Source: CAYFYS01 sp965202905 | GTDB lineage: Bacteria; Pseudomonadota; Alphaproteobacteria; MPNO01 | DNA length: 64,000 nucleotides | Direction of reading: 5' to 3' | Assembly: GCA_965202905.1 (NCBI GenBank) | Contig: OZ241868.1 | Span: forward strand, 1,736,001-1,800,000 | Position numbers and translations under genes: made by a program | The notes under the pieces: model-generated | What the model saw: the letters and a program-made list of their open reading frames with translations, nothing else | Told to the model about the DNA's origin: nothing | The model's database searches: none | Shown here: positions 16,027 to 24,962 of the stretch, piece after piece | Layout: the number at the start of each line of letters is the position of its first letter | How positions within the stretch are numbered: the first letter of the stretch is position 1

Positions 16027-17037
16027 ATGGCCGACACGCAGTATTTCAAAGCCGGCGACATCGTCCTTCAATCGGGTGAGACGCTGCATGGCGCGGTAAT
16101 CGCCTACGCCACGCACGGCGCGCTCAACCCCGGTAAGAGCAATGTCGTGCTCTGTTTCACCCCCTTTGGCGCGCGGCATGGCGACTGCGCGTATTTCCTC
16201 GGCGAGGACAAGGCGATCGACCCGCGCAAGCACTTCGTCATCGTCTTTGACACCACGGGAAACGGTTTGTCGTCGTCCCCGAGCAACGCGCCGCCGCCAT
16301 CGGACAAGGCGCGCTTTCCCGGCGTTACCGTTTGCGACAACGTCCGGCTACAACGCCGCGTGGTGGCCGAGGTGTTTGGCATCGAGCGGATCGCGCTCGC
16401 CTTCGGCCATTCGATGGGGGCGATTCAGACCTATCACTGGGCGGCGCTGTTTCCCGACGCGGTCGAGCGCATCGCGCCGATCTGCGGCGCGGCGCGAACG
16501 TCGATCCACAACGCCGCCTTCCTCGAGGGCATGCGCGCGGTGCTGACCGCCGATCCCGCCTGGCGGGACGGCGAATACGACGCGCCGCCCGAGGCCGGCC
16601 TCCGCGCCCTCGGCCGGGCCTGGTCTCCCTGGCCGCCGTCGCAGGGCTTCTACCGAGAGGAGCAATACAAGGTGATGGGCTTCGAGACCCTCGAGGACTT
16701 TCTCACCGGGTATTGGGAGCGCTGGTGCCTGTCGCTCGACGCCAACGACATCCTGGCGCAGATCTGGACTTGGCGGCACGCCGACATCAGCGACAACGCG
16801 CTCTACGGATCCCGCTTCGAGGACGCGCTCGCTGCGATCACCGCGCATGCCTTCGTTATGCCCAGCCGGACGGACACCTATTTTCCCCCGGAGGACGCCG
16901 AGTACGAAGCCGCGCATATGCCTAACGCCGAGTTCCGGCCGATCCCCACGATCTGGGGCCACTGGGCCGGATCGGGGCGCAACCCGGCCGATGCGGCTTT
17001 CATCGACAAGGCGTTAAAGGATCTGATGGCGCGCTAA
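16027..17037 (+). CDS. homoserine O-acetyltransferase-like alpha/beta hydrolase
   Basis: The 336-residue alpha/beta hydrolase belongs to the MetX-like group. Its triad is Ser129 (GHSMGAIQTYHW), Asp283 (PSRTDTYFPP) and His312 (WGHWAGSG). TTGNGLSSSPSNAP near residue 85 corresponds to the MetX oxyanion region. True MetX transferases act on homoserine, but proteins of this size in catabolic islands often hydrolyse amides, esters or acyl groups. N-formylmaleamate deformylase NicD is also an alpha/beta hydrolase, so a deformylase-like step is possible. It closes the plus-strand amidase operon. Confidence 0.8.
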   Translation: MADTQYFKAGDIVLQSGETLHGAVIAYATHGALNPGKSNVVLCFTPFGARHGDCAYFLGEDKAIDPRKHFVIVFDTTGNGLSSSPSNAPPPSDKARFPGVTVCDNVRLQRRVVAEVFGIERIALAFGHSMGAIQTYHWAALFPDAVERIAPICGAARTSIHNAAFLEGMRAVLTADPAWRDGEYDAPPEAGLRALGRAWSPWPPSQGFYREEQYKVMGFETLEDFLTGYWERWCLSLDANDILAQIWTWRHADISDNALYGSRFEDALAAITAHAFVMPSRTDTYFPPEDAEYEAAHMPNAEFRPIPTIWGHWAGSGRNPADAAFIDKALKDLMAR

Positions 17038-17746
17038 CATGCGCTTTCGACGCACCCCGATCGGTTCGCTTCGCGTTGCTTTGAGAGGGATGGCGGATCG
17101 TTTTCCACTCAACGCCCCGTCGACGCCCGCCATGGACAGATCGAGGGCTTCCTGCGCCGCTTCCGCGGCGTCGCCACGGGGTGCCTCGACAGCGATCTCA
17201 GGCGGTTCCGTCTTATCGAACCCGGCGACCCGCCGCCCCAAAGAGCCTGCCCGGCCGCCGCCGTCATTACCCCATGCCTGCGACTCGCGAGTCGAGCCTT
17301 ACATCATGAACCTTGACCTCCTACGCCCTGGTAACCACCCTCGTCTTCGGCTCTGGCGGTTGGGCACGTTTTCTCTCCCGGAGTTCAAGAGTTGGGCTCT
17401 GTCGCGCCGCATTCGGCACGCGCTCATTCTACTTACCGGCGGCTCGCCGGACAACTGGAACTGCAACGTCTCGAGATAGAGCGAAAGGCGCCGTCGGGCG
17501 CCCAGCCAGTTCGCAGCGTCGCTTGCGGCGATCGACACCATTGTATCGACACCATTGTAAAGACAGCCGAGATCGACCGGCTGAGCGAACGGCCCGCGGG
17601 CATTGCGCTCGGCGTATGCTGCGGCTGGCCGATCCCTGATGACAGCGCGCGTCGTCACGGCGCTGCCGTGGAATACCTGTCCCATGGTGCTTTCCTGCCA
17701 ACTGCAGGCGCCCCATTACCGTCGCACCGTGGGACCAAACACCCGG
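17038..17746. other. 709-bp stretch without a convincing gene
   Basis: Open frames on both strands here are short, mutually overlapping and rich in Arg, Pro and Ser, and none shows a recognisable motif or ribosome-binding site. The stretch separates the hydrolase gene from the convergent luciferase-like gene and carries a perfect tandem duplication at 17531-17558. It may be decayed coding DNA, but no parent gene could be named. Confidence 0.6.
17531..17558. repeat. 14-bp perfect tandem duplication
   Basis: ATCGACACCATTGT occurs twice in direct succession (17531-17544, 17545-17558) in non-coding DNA. Confidence 0.95.
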
Positions 17747-18820
17747 TCACTGTCCCCGGTTTTTCCGGCGCGAGAAGTGCGGGATCACCCGTTCGCCGAA
17801 CAGGCGGACCGAGCGGGCGGCCTCCTCCAGCGGCATGTCGTTGAAATTGACCTGTAGCGAGGCGTGATCGACGCCGCCCATCGCGTCATCGAAGGCGTGG
17901 AACTGCTCGATCAGCTCGGCCGGCGTGCCGACAAAGGCCGCCATGTGCGCAACTTGGCTTTCGAAGGTTTCAGCGGCCATCTTCCTGTGCATCTTGTCGT
18001 AGTTCCTGTAGGTCGTGGCCGGCGTGCCGGCGGCATAGCCCGATGTCGCATCGACGATCGAGGCGAAGTGCCGTTCGATCCGCGGTTTGGCGATGCGGAT
18101 CGCCTCCTCCCGATCCTCGTGGCAGTACATGAAGACGGCCAGCATCACGGCGGGCCTGCCGGGATGGCCGGCCTCTTCCCAGGCCCCGCGGTAGATTTCG
18201 ATCAGCTCGGACGGGGTCGAGCCGACACCGGGGATCGCCATCACCCCATAGCCGAGCCGGCCGGCGCGGGCAAACGATGCCGGCGTTCCGACCGCGGCGA
18301 TGTAGAAGCCGGGCCGCGGCTTCTGGGTCGGCCGGGGCAGCGAGGTGACATCGGCGAAGCTGTGGAAGCGGCCTCGGGCGGTGACGGTCTCCTCCTCCAG
18401 CAGCCGGCGGACCTGCTCCATCCCTTCTTCGAACCGGTCGACGCTCTCTTCCATGTCGATGCCGAAATTGGCGTATTCGTAGGGCAGGAAGGCGCGCGCG
18501 AAGCCGACATCGAGCCGGCCGCCGGAGATCGCGTCGAGCATGCCGATCTCGCCGGCGAGTTTGAGGGGGTTGTTGAAAACCGGCAGGACGGCGCCGGTGA
18601 CCATCCGCGCGGTCCGGGTCCGCTGGCTGGCCGCGGTCAGGAAGACGATCGGGTTGGGGCTGAACCCACCCCAGGGGTGGAAGTAGTGCTCGACGATCCG
18701 GACATGAGTGTAGCCATAGGCGTCGCACATACCCACCAGATCCAACGACTCGGCGAAGTACTGCGCGGCTGGCTTCTCGGCCTCCTTGACGTCGGGAAAG
18801 AACTGCATCCCGAATTCCAT
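17747..18820 (-). CDS. LLM class (luciferase-like) flavin-dependent oxidoreductase
   Basis: The 357-residue protein has the bacterial-luciferase barrel. The N-terminus MEFGMQFFPDVKEAEKPAAQYF leads into YGYTHVRIVEHYFHPWGG, the active-site His region, then AASQRTRTARMVTGAVLPVFNNPLKLAGE and DAISGGRLDVGFARAF. Members use FMNH2 or F420 and oxygen for monooxygenation or desulfonation. The start at 18820 is chosen on homology, with GGGGAT upstream; the long in-frame upstream extension overlaps purK territory and is not family-like. It converges on the gap after the catabolic island, so a link to that pathway is possible but unproven. Confidence 0.9.
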   Translation of the reverse strand: MEFGMQFFPDVKEAEKPAAQYFAESLDLVGMCDAYGYTHVRIVEHYFHPWGGFSPNPIVFLTAASQRTRTARMVTGAVLPVFNNPLKLAGEIGMLDAISGGRLDVGFARAFLPYEYANFGIDMEESVDRFEEGMEQVRRLLEEETVTARGRFHSFADVTSLPRPTQKPRPGFYIAAVGTPASFARAGRLGYGVMAIPGVGSTPSELIEIYRGAWEEAGHPGRPAVMLAVFMYCHEDREEAIRIAKPRIERHFASIVDATSGYAAGTPATTYRNYDKMHRKMAAETFESQVAHMAAFVGTPAELIEQFHAFDDAMGGVDHASLQVNFNDMPLEEAARSVRLFGERVIPHFSRRKNRGQ

Positions 18821-18975
18821 CGCTATCCCCGTCGATCGATCCGGGCGCGCCGCGTGCCCGAACTGCCCTCGGATCGTAGGCCAAACCAATGCCCGGCGCC
18901 ACGAAACGACGGCGGACTCCGACGATGTCGTGCGGCAAGCGGCCGAAACCCGGCCCGTTGGCGGCCGACCGCTCC

Positions 18976-20058
18976 TCAGGCGCCGCGGCCGCCACGAGGA
19001 TAAAGCCGGGTGATATGGCCCATCTTGCGGCCCGGACGGGATTCGGCCTTGCCGTAGAGATGCAGCCGGGATGCCGGATCGGACAGCGGCGCGAGCCAGC
19101 CGGCGATCTCGTCCCCCAGGATATTGGTCATTACTGCATCGCTGTGGCGTTCGGTCCCGCTGAGCGGCAGACCGCAGACCGTGCGGACCAGAAGCTCGAA
19201 CTGGCTGGTCGGGCAGGCGTCGATGGTCCAATGCCCGGAGTTGTGCGGACGAGGGGCGATCTCGTTGACCAGCAGCCTGCCATCGGGACACGCAAACATC
19301 TCGACCGCCAGCACCCCGACCAGATCGAGCGCCTCGGCGATCCGCACCGCGATGGCGCGCGCCGCCCGGGCCGTTACCGGATCGATCCGCGCCGGCGCGC
19401 GGGTGGTCCGCAGGATTCCGTCCTCGTGGTGGTTCTCGACCGCATCGAACGCAGCGACGGCGCCGTCTTCGCCGCGGCCCAACACCACCGAAATCTCGCA
19501 GGTGAAATCGACCCGGGCCTCGAGGACGCCGCGCGGCGCGGCGAGCCCACGCCACGCCTGCTCCGGGTCGGTATTCTCATCGACCGCGACTTGGCCCTTG
19601 CCGTCATAGCCGAGGCGCGCGGTCTTGAGGATGCATGGCCCCCCGAGGGCCGCTTGCGCCCCGGCCAGCGCCTCGGCGGAGTCGACCGCCTGGTAAGCGG
19701 CGACGGCAACCCCGGTCCCACGGAGAAAGTCCTTTTCAGCGATGCGGTCCTGAGCGATCCCGAGCGGCCGCACGCCAGGTCTCACCGGGACCCGCGCGGC
19801 CAGATGCGCGACCGCGCCGACCGAAATATTCTCGAACTCATAAGTGACCATGTCGACCGCCGCTGCGAAGGCATCGAGCGCGGCCCGGTCGTCATAGCCC
19901 GCCACGGTCGCCGCGCCAGCGATTTCGGCCGCCGGTGAGCCCGCATCGGGGCAGAAGACGTGGCACCTGTAGCCCATCGCCGCGGCGGCAAGCACGGTCA
20001 TCCGGCCAAGCTGACCGCCGCCCAGGATACCGATCGTCGAACCGGGCGGCAGTCTCAT
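18976..20058 (-). CDS. purK: 5-(carboxyamino)imidazole ribonucleotide synthase
   Basis: PurK carboxylates AIR to N5-CAIR with ATP and bicarbonate in purine synthesis. The ATP-grasp order is clear: an N-terminal GILGGGQLGRMTVLAA, a lid segment ILKTARLGYDGKGQ, VDFTCEISVVLGRGEDG and the metal-binding VNEIAPRPHNSGHWTID. The length of 360 residues is normal. It follows purE with a six-base gap, the standard purEK arrangement. Confidence 0.97.
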   Translation of the reverse strand: MRLPPGSTIGILGGGQLGRMTVLAAAAMGYRCHVFCPDAGSPAAEIAGAATVAGYDDRAALDAFAAAVDMVTYEFENISVGAVAHLAARVPVRPGVRPLGIAQDRIAEKDFLRGTGVAVAAYQAVDSAEALAGAQAALGGPCILKTARLGYDGKGQVAVDENTDPEQAWRGLAAPRGVLEARVDFTCEISVVLGRGEDGAVAAFDAVENHHEDGILRTTRAPARIDPVTARAARAIAVRIAEALDLVGVLAVEMFACPDGRLLVNEIAPRPHNSGHWTIDACPTSQFELLVRTVCGLPLSGTERHSDAVMTNILGDEIAGWLAPLSDPASRLHLYGKAESRPGRKMGHITRLYPRGGRGA

Positions 20059-20064
20059 CCGCGC

Positions 20065-20571
20065 TCAATCGGCCGGGTTATCGGGCACTTCGGCGGTCTG
20101 GCGGGCGCGCCAGACATCAAGGATCCGAGCCACATCCGGGTCGGCCAGCGCCAGGACCGCGGCGGCCAGCAGCGCGGCGTTGATCGCGCCGGGCTTGCCG
20201 ATCGCCGTCGTGCCGACGGGCACCCCGCCCGGCATCTGGACGATTGACAGCAGGCTGTCCAGCCCCGACAGCGCGGCCGACTCGACGGGGACGCCGAAGA
20301 CCGGCAGCGGGGTCATCGCCGCCGTCATGCCCGGCAAATGGGCGGCGCCGCCGGCGCCGGCGACGATCACCCTCAGCCCGCGTCCGCGCGCGCCAGTCGC
20401 ATAGGCGTAGAGTCTGTCGGGCGTGCGGTGGGCCGAGACGACCCGGATCTCGAAAGGAATCTCGAGTGTCCCCAGCGTGTCCGCGGCGTGGCGCATCGTC
20501 GCCCAGTCCGACCGGCTGCCCATGATGATGCCGACGAGCGGCGCTGCGGCATCGGGCGGCATGGGCGGCAT
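20065..20571 (-). CDS. purE: N5-carboxyaminoimidazole ribonucleotide mutase
   Basis: Class I PurE converts N5-CAIR to CAIR and is a small cytosolic octamer. The 168-residue product has GIIMGSRSDWATMRHAA at the start, VVSAHRTPDRL with the catalytic His, and IVAGAGGAAHLPGMTAA. It is first of the purE-purK pair. The ATG at 20571 is used; a second in-frame ATG nine bases later is equally possible, and neither has a strong ribosome-binding site. Confidence 0.96.
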   Translation of the reverse strand: MPPMPPDAAAPLVGIIMGSRSDWATMRHAADTLGTLEIPFEIRVVSAHRTPDRLYAYATGARGRGLRVIVAGAGGAAHLPGMTAAMTPLPVFGVPVESAALSGLDSLLSIVQMPGGVPVGTTAIGKPGAINAALLAAAVLALADPDVARILDVWRARQTAEVPDNPAD

Positions 20572-20751
20572 GGGCGGGCGTCTCGGATCCGTGCGGGCGC
20601 CGCATTATAGGGGCGGCGAACCGCGCCGGGCCAGCGGATGCATGACTTTGTCGATGCCGCGTTAATGCCGGCGGCGCCAACGGATTCCACGCTGTCCGCT
20701 CGCCGATCCGCCGGATCTTCCATGCCGATCGGCGCCGGCGCGTCGGTGCTC

Positions 20752-20952
20752 TCAGGCAATGATATCGGGCAGCAGGATGGCCCGCAGCCGCGTGATCTCG
20801 TCCTTCAGCATCAGCTTGCGCTTCTTCAGGCGCTGCACCTGAAGCTGGTCGAACGGCGCAGTGTCGGAAATCCGCGCGATCACGTCGTCCAGGTCGCGAT
20901 GCTGGGTCTCCAGATCGGCTAGCCGGCGGCGCAGAACATCCTGGTCTTCCAT
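20752..20952 (-). CDS. DUF465 (YdcH-like) protein
   Basis: The 66-residue, highly charged helical protein has the DUF465 pattern: RRRLADLETQHRDLDDVIARI, then a short break, then QVQRLKKRKLMLKDEITRLRAIL. The two predicted helices probably pair as a coiled coil. Function is unknown. It lies 180 bases upstream of purE on the same strand and divergent from the phosphofructokinase gene, on whose other side a second DUF465 gene occurs at 22837. Confidence 0.9.
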   Translation of the reverse strand: MEDQDVLRRRLADLETQHRDLDDVIARISDTAPFDQLQVQRLKKRKLMLKDEITRLRAILLPDIIA

Positions 20953-21084
20953 CGCGCAGATTGGGTGGTGGGTGATGGCCCGGCAGTGTAGCAGAGTCCC
21001 GACGAAATCGTTATCACTGGATCGAGACCGTGCGGTGCTGGGTCCGCCGCGTCAAACGGGGGTCGAAAGGGGGGACGGCGGGAA

Positions 21085-22191
21085 TTGAGCGATCGGAACC
21101 GGATCGGCATCCTGACCAGCGGCGGCGATTGTGCCGGGCTCAACGCCGCCATCCGGGCGGTCACCTACCGGGCAATCGGCGGCTATGGCTGGCAGGTTTT
21201 CGGCATCCACGGAGGGACCGTGGGGCTGATGCGCCGGCCGGTCGATTGCCGCGAGCTGACCCTGGAGATGTTCGACGGCAACATCATCCGCCAGGGCGGC
21301 ACCATTCTGGGCACCACCAACCGCGGCGATCCGTTCGCCTACCCGATGCCGGACGGAACGCTCAAGGACCGCTCCGAGGAGATCGTCGAAGGCTACCGGC
21401 TGCTCGGCCTGGAGGCGCTGATCGTCGTCGGCGGCGACGGCAGCCTGGCGATCGCGCGCCGTATCGCCCAGCAGGGCGGCCTCAACCTGATCGGCATTCC
21501 CAAGACCATCGACAACGATGTCGGCGCCACCGAGAACTCGATCGGATTCGGCACGGCCGTCGATGTCGCGACCGAGGCGCTGGACAGGCTCCAGCCCACC
21601 GCGGCGAGTCACAGCCGGGTCCTGGTGATCGAGGTGATGGGCCGCGATGCCGGTCATATCGCGGTGAATGCCGGGATCGCCGGCGGCGCTGACGTGATCC
21701 TGATTCCGGAGATCCCCTACTCGCTCGACGGGATTGCCGGGAAGATCGATCGGCTCAAGACGCAGGGGCGCACCTTCGCCCTGGTCGTGGTCGCCGAGGC
21801 GGTCAAGACCGAGGACGGCTCGCGGGTGACGGTCACCGATTCGACCGGCAAGCAGCGCCTGGGCGGGATCGCCTATCACCTGGGCTCGCGGATCGCCGAC
21901 AGGACGGGGGCGGAGACCCGCGTGACCGTGCTGGGCCATGTCCAGCGCGGCGGAACGCCGTCGCCGCGCGACCGGATGTTCGCGGCCTCCTTCGGGGTCC
22001 GCGCGGTCGAGCTGATCGCCGAGGGCAGGTTCGACCGAATGGTGGGATGGTCCAACCGGCAATGCATCGACGTGCCGCTCGCCGATGCGATCGCCCAGTA
22101 CCAGGTCGTCGATCCCGGCGGCGCGCTGGTGCGGACCGCCCGCGGGCTCGGCATCTATATCGGCGATGAAAGCGAGGCCGATGGCCATTGA
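21085..22191 (+). CDS. 6-phosphofructokinase (mixed-substrate PFK group)
   Basis: This is a 368-residue phosphofructokinase. It has GILTSGGDCAGLNAAIRA at the phosphoryl-donor site, VVGGDGSLAIA, GIPKTIDNDVGATE around the catalytic Asp, VIEVMGRDAGHIA and GHVQRGGTPSPRD. The donor-determining pair is Gly (GGDG) with Lys (PKTID). ATP-dependent E. coli-type enzymes have Gly/Gly and pyrophosphate enzymes Asp/Lys, so the donor is not certain; Gly/Lys members characterised elsewhere are mostly ATP-using. The start is a TTG at 21085 behind a strong AAAGGGGGGA site. The TIGR02444 gene overlaps its 3' end by 11 bases. Confidence 0.9.
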   Translation: MSDRNRIGILTSGGDCAGLNAAIRAVTYRAIGGYGWQVFGIHGGTVGLMRRPVDCRELTLEMFDGNIIRQGGTILGTTNRGDPFAYPMPDGTLKDRSEEIVEGYRLLGLEALIVVGGDGSLAIARRIAQQGGLNLIGIPKTIDNDVGATENSIGFGTAVDVATEALDRLQPTAASHSRVLVIEVMGRDAGHIAVNAGIAGGADVILIPEIPYSLDGIAGKIDRLKTQGRTFALVVVAEAVKTEDGSRVTVTDSTGKQRLGGIAYHLGSRIADRTGAETRVTVLGHVQRGGTPSPRDRMFAASFGVRAVELIAEGRFDRMVGWSNRQCIDVPLADAIAQYQVVDPGGALVRTARGLGIYIGDESEADGH

Positions 22192-22750
22192 TTTCCCCGA
22201 CCACCCGTTCTGGGACTTCTCGCTGGAGGTCTATGGCGGCGAGGGCATTCCCGCGGCCTGTCTGGAGTTGCAAGACGCCCACGGCGTCGACGTCAACGTG
22301 ATACTGTTCTGTTGCTGGCTTGGCCGGACCGGGCGCGGCCGGTTGGGGCGGGACGAGATCGGGTCGATGTGCGCCGCGGTCGCGGAATGGCACATGGTCG
22401 CCGTGCGCGGCGTGCGCACGGTGCGGCAGCGGCTCAAGGGCGGTATGCCGCCCGCCCCGATCGAGCTTTCCGAGCCGCTGCGCCGCCGCTTGGCGTCGAT
22501 CGAGGTCCATCTCGAACATATCGAGCAGCTCATGCTGAGCGAGTCCGTCGACCGGCCCGCGGACGAGGCGCGTGGCGCGGCCGAGCGCATGGCCGATGCG
22601 GCCGCCAACACGCGGGGATATTTCGACGCTGTCGGCGTCGCGGCGACGGCGGTCGACGTGAAGAGCTTCGCGGCGATTCTGGGCTCGGCATTCTCCGAAG
22701 CGCCGGCCGGGCGTGTCGGAGAGGCGGCCGAAAAGCTCGCCGCGGGCTGA
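22181..22750 (+). CDS. TIGR02444 family protein
   Basis: The 189-residue product has the TIGR02444 opening (FPDHPFWDFSLEVYGGEGIPAACLELQDAHGVDVNVILFCCWLG). It is then rich in Ala, Glu and Arg, with RRRLASIEVHLEHIEQLML. The family is known from proteobacteria without assigned function. The ATG at 22181 lies inside the end of the phosphofructokinase gene, so the two are probably translationally coupled. Confidence 0.85.
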   Translation: MAIDFPDHPFWDFSLEVYGGEGIPAACLELQDAHGVDVNVILFCCWLGRTGRGRLGRDEIGSMCAAVAEWHMVAVRGVRTVRQRLKGGMPPAPIELSEPLRRRLASIEVHLEHIEQLMLSESVDRPADEARGAAERMADAAANTRGYFDAVGVAATAVDVKSFAAILGSAFSEAPAGRVGEAAEKLAAG

Positions 22751-22836
22751 CTCCCCTCGACGGATGATTTGCAACACCGCCGTCCAGGTTTATCGTTCGC
22801 GCACGGGAAGGGAACCAGGAATGGGAGAACGCGCAT

Positions 22837-23010
22837 ATGGGCGCCGATGATCATCTCGAAACCCTCAAGGCACGCCATGCCGAGCTCGACATGGCGCTCT
22901 CCAAAGAGAACTCCAGACCGATGCCCGATGCGGTGATCATCGCCGACCTCAAAAAACGAAAACTTCGCATCAAGGACGAGCTGGCCAGGCTTCAAGACGC
23001 TTCCGTCTAG
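22837..23010 (+). CDS. small DUF465 (YdcH-like) protein
   Basis: This 57-residue frame begins MGADDHLETLKARHAELDMAL and ends LKKRKLRIKDELARLQDASV, the two-helix DUF465 pattern. The second helix resembles KKRKLMLKDEI of the paralogue at 20752. GGGAGA lies upstream of the ATG. Function is unknown. Confidence 0.8.
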   Translation: MGADDHLETLKARHAELDMALSKENSRPMPDAVIIADLKKRKLRIKDELARLQDASV

Positions 23011-23015
23011 CGGCC

Positions 23016-23040
23016 GCCCGGCGGACCGTACCCGCCGGGC
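23016..23040 (+). terminator. GC hairpin after the small DUF465 gene
   Basis: GCCCGGCGG (23016-23024) pairs perfectly with CCGCCGGGC (23032-23040) around a seven-base loop. No T-run follows, so it may be an attenuating or 3'-end hairpin rather than a classical terminator. It lies just ahead of the acyl-CoA synthetase start. Confidence 0.4.
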
Positions 23041-23055
23041 GCAAGGGAAGTTCCC

Positions 23056-24956
23056 GTGAGCGAGCCGATCGACCGACTCTGCAAACAGGCCATCGACGAT
23101 CCGGAGACCTTCTGGGCCGCGGCCGCCGAGGACATTTCCTGGAACCGACGCTGGGACAAGGTGCTCGACGACCGCGCCGCGCCGGGCTACCGGTGGTTCA
23201 CCGGCGCGCAGCTCAACACCTGCCACAACGCGCTCAACCGCCATGTCGAGGCCGGCAAAGGCGACCGCCCGGCGCTGATCTACGACAGCCCGGTGACCGG
23301 AGCCAAGGAGACGTTCAGCTATCGGGTCCTGCGCGACCGGGTGGCGCGGTTTGCCGGCGCCCTGGCCGCGCGCGGCGTCGGCCGCGGCGACCGGGTGGTG
23401 ATCTACATGCCGATAGTGCCCGAAGCGGCCGTCGCGATGCTCGCCTGCGCCCGCATCGGAGCCATCCATTCGGTGGTGTTCGGCGGGTTCGCAGCCAACG
23501 AGCTCGCCGTTCGGATCGACGATTCGACGCCCAAGGCGATCGTCGCGGGCAGTTGCGGAATCGAGCCCGGCCGGACGGTCGCCTACAAGCCGCTGCTCGA
23601 TGCGTCGATCGAGGCGGCGCGTCACAAGCCGGAGTTCTGCATCGTCCTGCAGCGCGAGGTGTTACGGGCGGAGATGGTTCCCGGCCGCGACATCGACTGG
23701 CGCGAGGCCGAGGAAGCGGCCGATGCGCACGACTGCGTGCCGGTCGAGGCGACCGATCCCCTCTACATCCTCTACACCTCGGGCACCACCGGCCAGCCGA
23801 AAGGGATCGTGCGCGACAATGGCGGCCATGCGGTCGCGCTGCGCTGGTCGATGCCCAACATCTACGACATCGCCGAAAACGAGGTGTTCTGGGCCGCCTC
23901 GGACGTCGGCTGGGTGGTCGGCCACTCCTATATCGTCTACGCGCCGCTGTTTAACGGATTGACCAGCATCCTTTTCGAGGGCAAGCCCGTCGGCACGCCC
24001 GATGCCGGCGTCTACTGGCGCATCGTCGCCGAGCACGGCGTCAAGGCGCTGTTCACCGCGCCGACCGCGTTTCGCGCGATCAAGAAGGAGGACCCAGACT
24101 GCCGGCTGCGTGCACCGCACGATCTCGGCCGGTTCAAAACCCTGTTCCTGGCCGGCGAACGCGCCGACCCGGATACGGTGCGCTGGGCGGAAACCAGGCT
24201 CGGCGTACCGGTGATCGACCATTGGTGGCAGACCGAGACCGGCTGGCCGATCGCGGCGAACTGCGTTGGCCTGGGCAGGCTGCCAGTCAAGTACGGCTCG
24301 CCGACCCATGCGGTGCCCGGCTGGGATCTGAAGGTGCTGGACGGGACCGGCGCCGAGCGGCCGCCGGGCGAGATCGGCGCGCTGGTCGCGCGCCTGCCGA
24401 TGCCGCCGGGCTGCGCGCCGACCCTGTGGAAGGCCGACGAGCGGTTCCGGCAGGCCTATCCTCACCGAGTTCCCCGGCCACTATGCCACCGCGGATGCCG
24501 GCTATATCGACGAGGACGGCTATGTCTTCGTGATGTCGCGGACCGACGACATCATCAACGTCGCCAGCCACCGCCTGTCGACCGGGGCGATGGAGGAGAT
24601 CCTGGCCGAGCATCCCGATGTGGCCGAATGCGCGGTCATCGGCGTCGGCGATGCGATCAAGGGACAGGTGCCGTTCGGATTCCTGATGCTCAAGGACGGC
24701 GTTTCGCGCGCCCGACTCGATCGTCGGCGAGGTCGTCGACATAGTGCGCGGCCGGATCGGCCCGGTCGCGGCGTTCAAGTCTGCCACCGTCATCGCCCGG
24801 CTGCCCAAGACCCGGTCGGGCAAGATCCTGCGCGGAACCATGCGCAGCATCGCCGATGGCGAGGAATGGAACATGCCGGCGACGATCGACGACCCGGCGA
24901 TCCTGGACGAGATCGCCGGGTCGCTGAAATCCGCGGGGTATCCGTCGCCGGCGTGA
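23056..24956 (+). pseudogene. prpE: propionyl-CoA synthetase-like gene with two frameshifts
   Basis: The reading frame encodes an AMP-forming acyl-CoA synthetase closest to PrpE. Motifs are the P-loop YTSGTTGQPKG near residue 240, SDVGWVVGHSYIVYAPL, HWWQTETGWP, MSRTDDIINVASHRLSTG and the acetylation-site motif RLPKTRSGKILR. The last two are in different frames. A surplus base near 24463 (TATCCTCACCGAG, where family members read YLTEFPG) and another near 24710 each shift the frame by one. With both removed, 632 residues remain, a normal length. Conservation is otherwise excellent, so this is either a very young pseudogene or sequencing or assembly error. Confidence 0.85.
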
Positions 24957-24962
24957 GCCGCC

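Noticed and set aside
9945..17037. A complete classical nicotinate pathway
   Set aside because: No nicotinate hydroxylase (NicAB), maleate isomerase or NicF-type maleamate amidase is present, and the monooxygenase active site differs.
17039..17479. Possible 146-residue protein after the alpha/beta hydrolase
   Set aside because: Low-complexity Arg/Ser/Pro composition, no ribosome-binding site, no motif, and overlapping frames of equal quality on the other strand.
23056..24956. Programmed frameshifting in prpE
   Set aside because: Neither site shows a slippery heptamer with downstream stimulator, and such recoding is not known for acyl-CoA synthetases.
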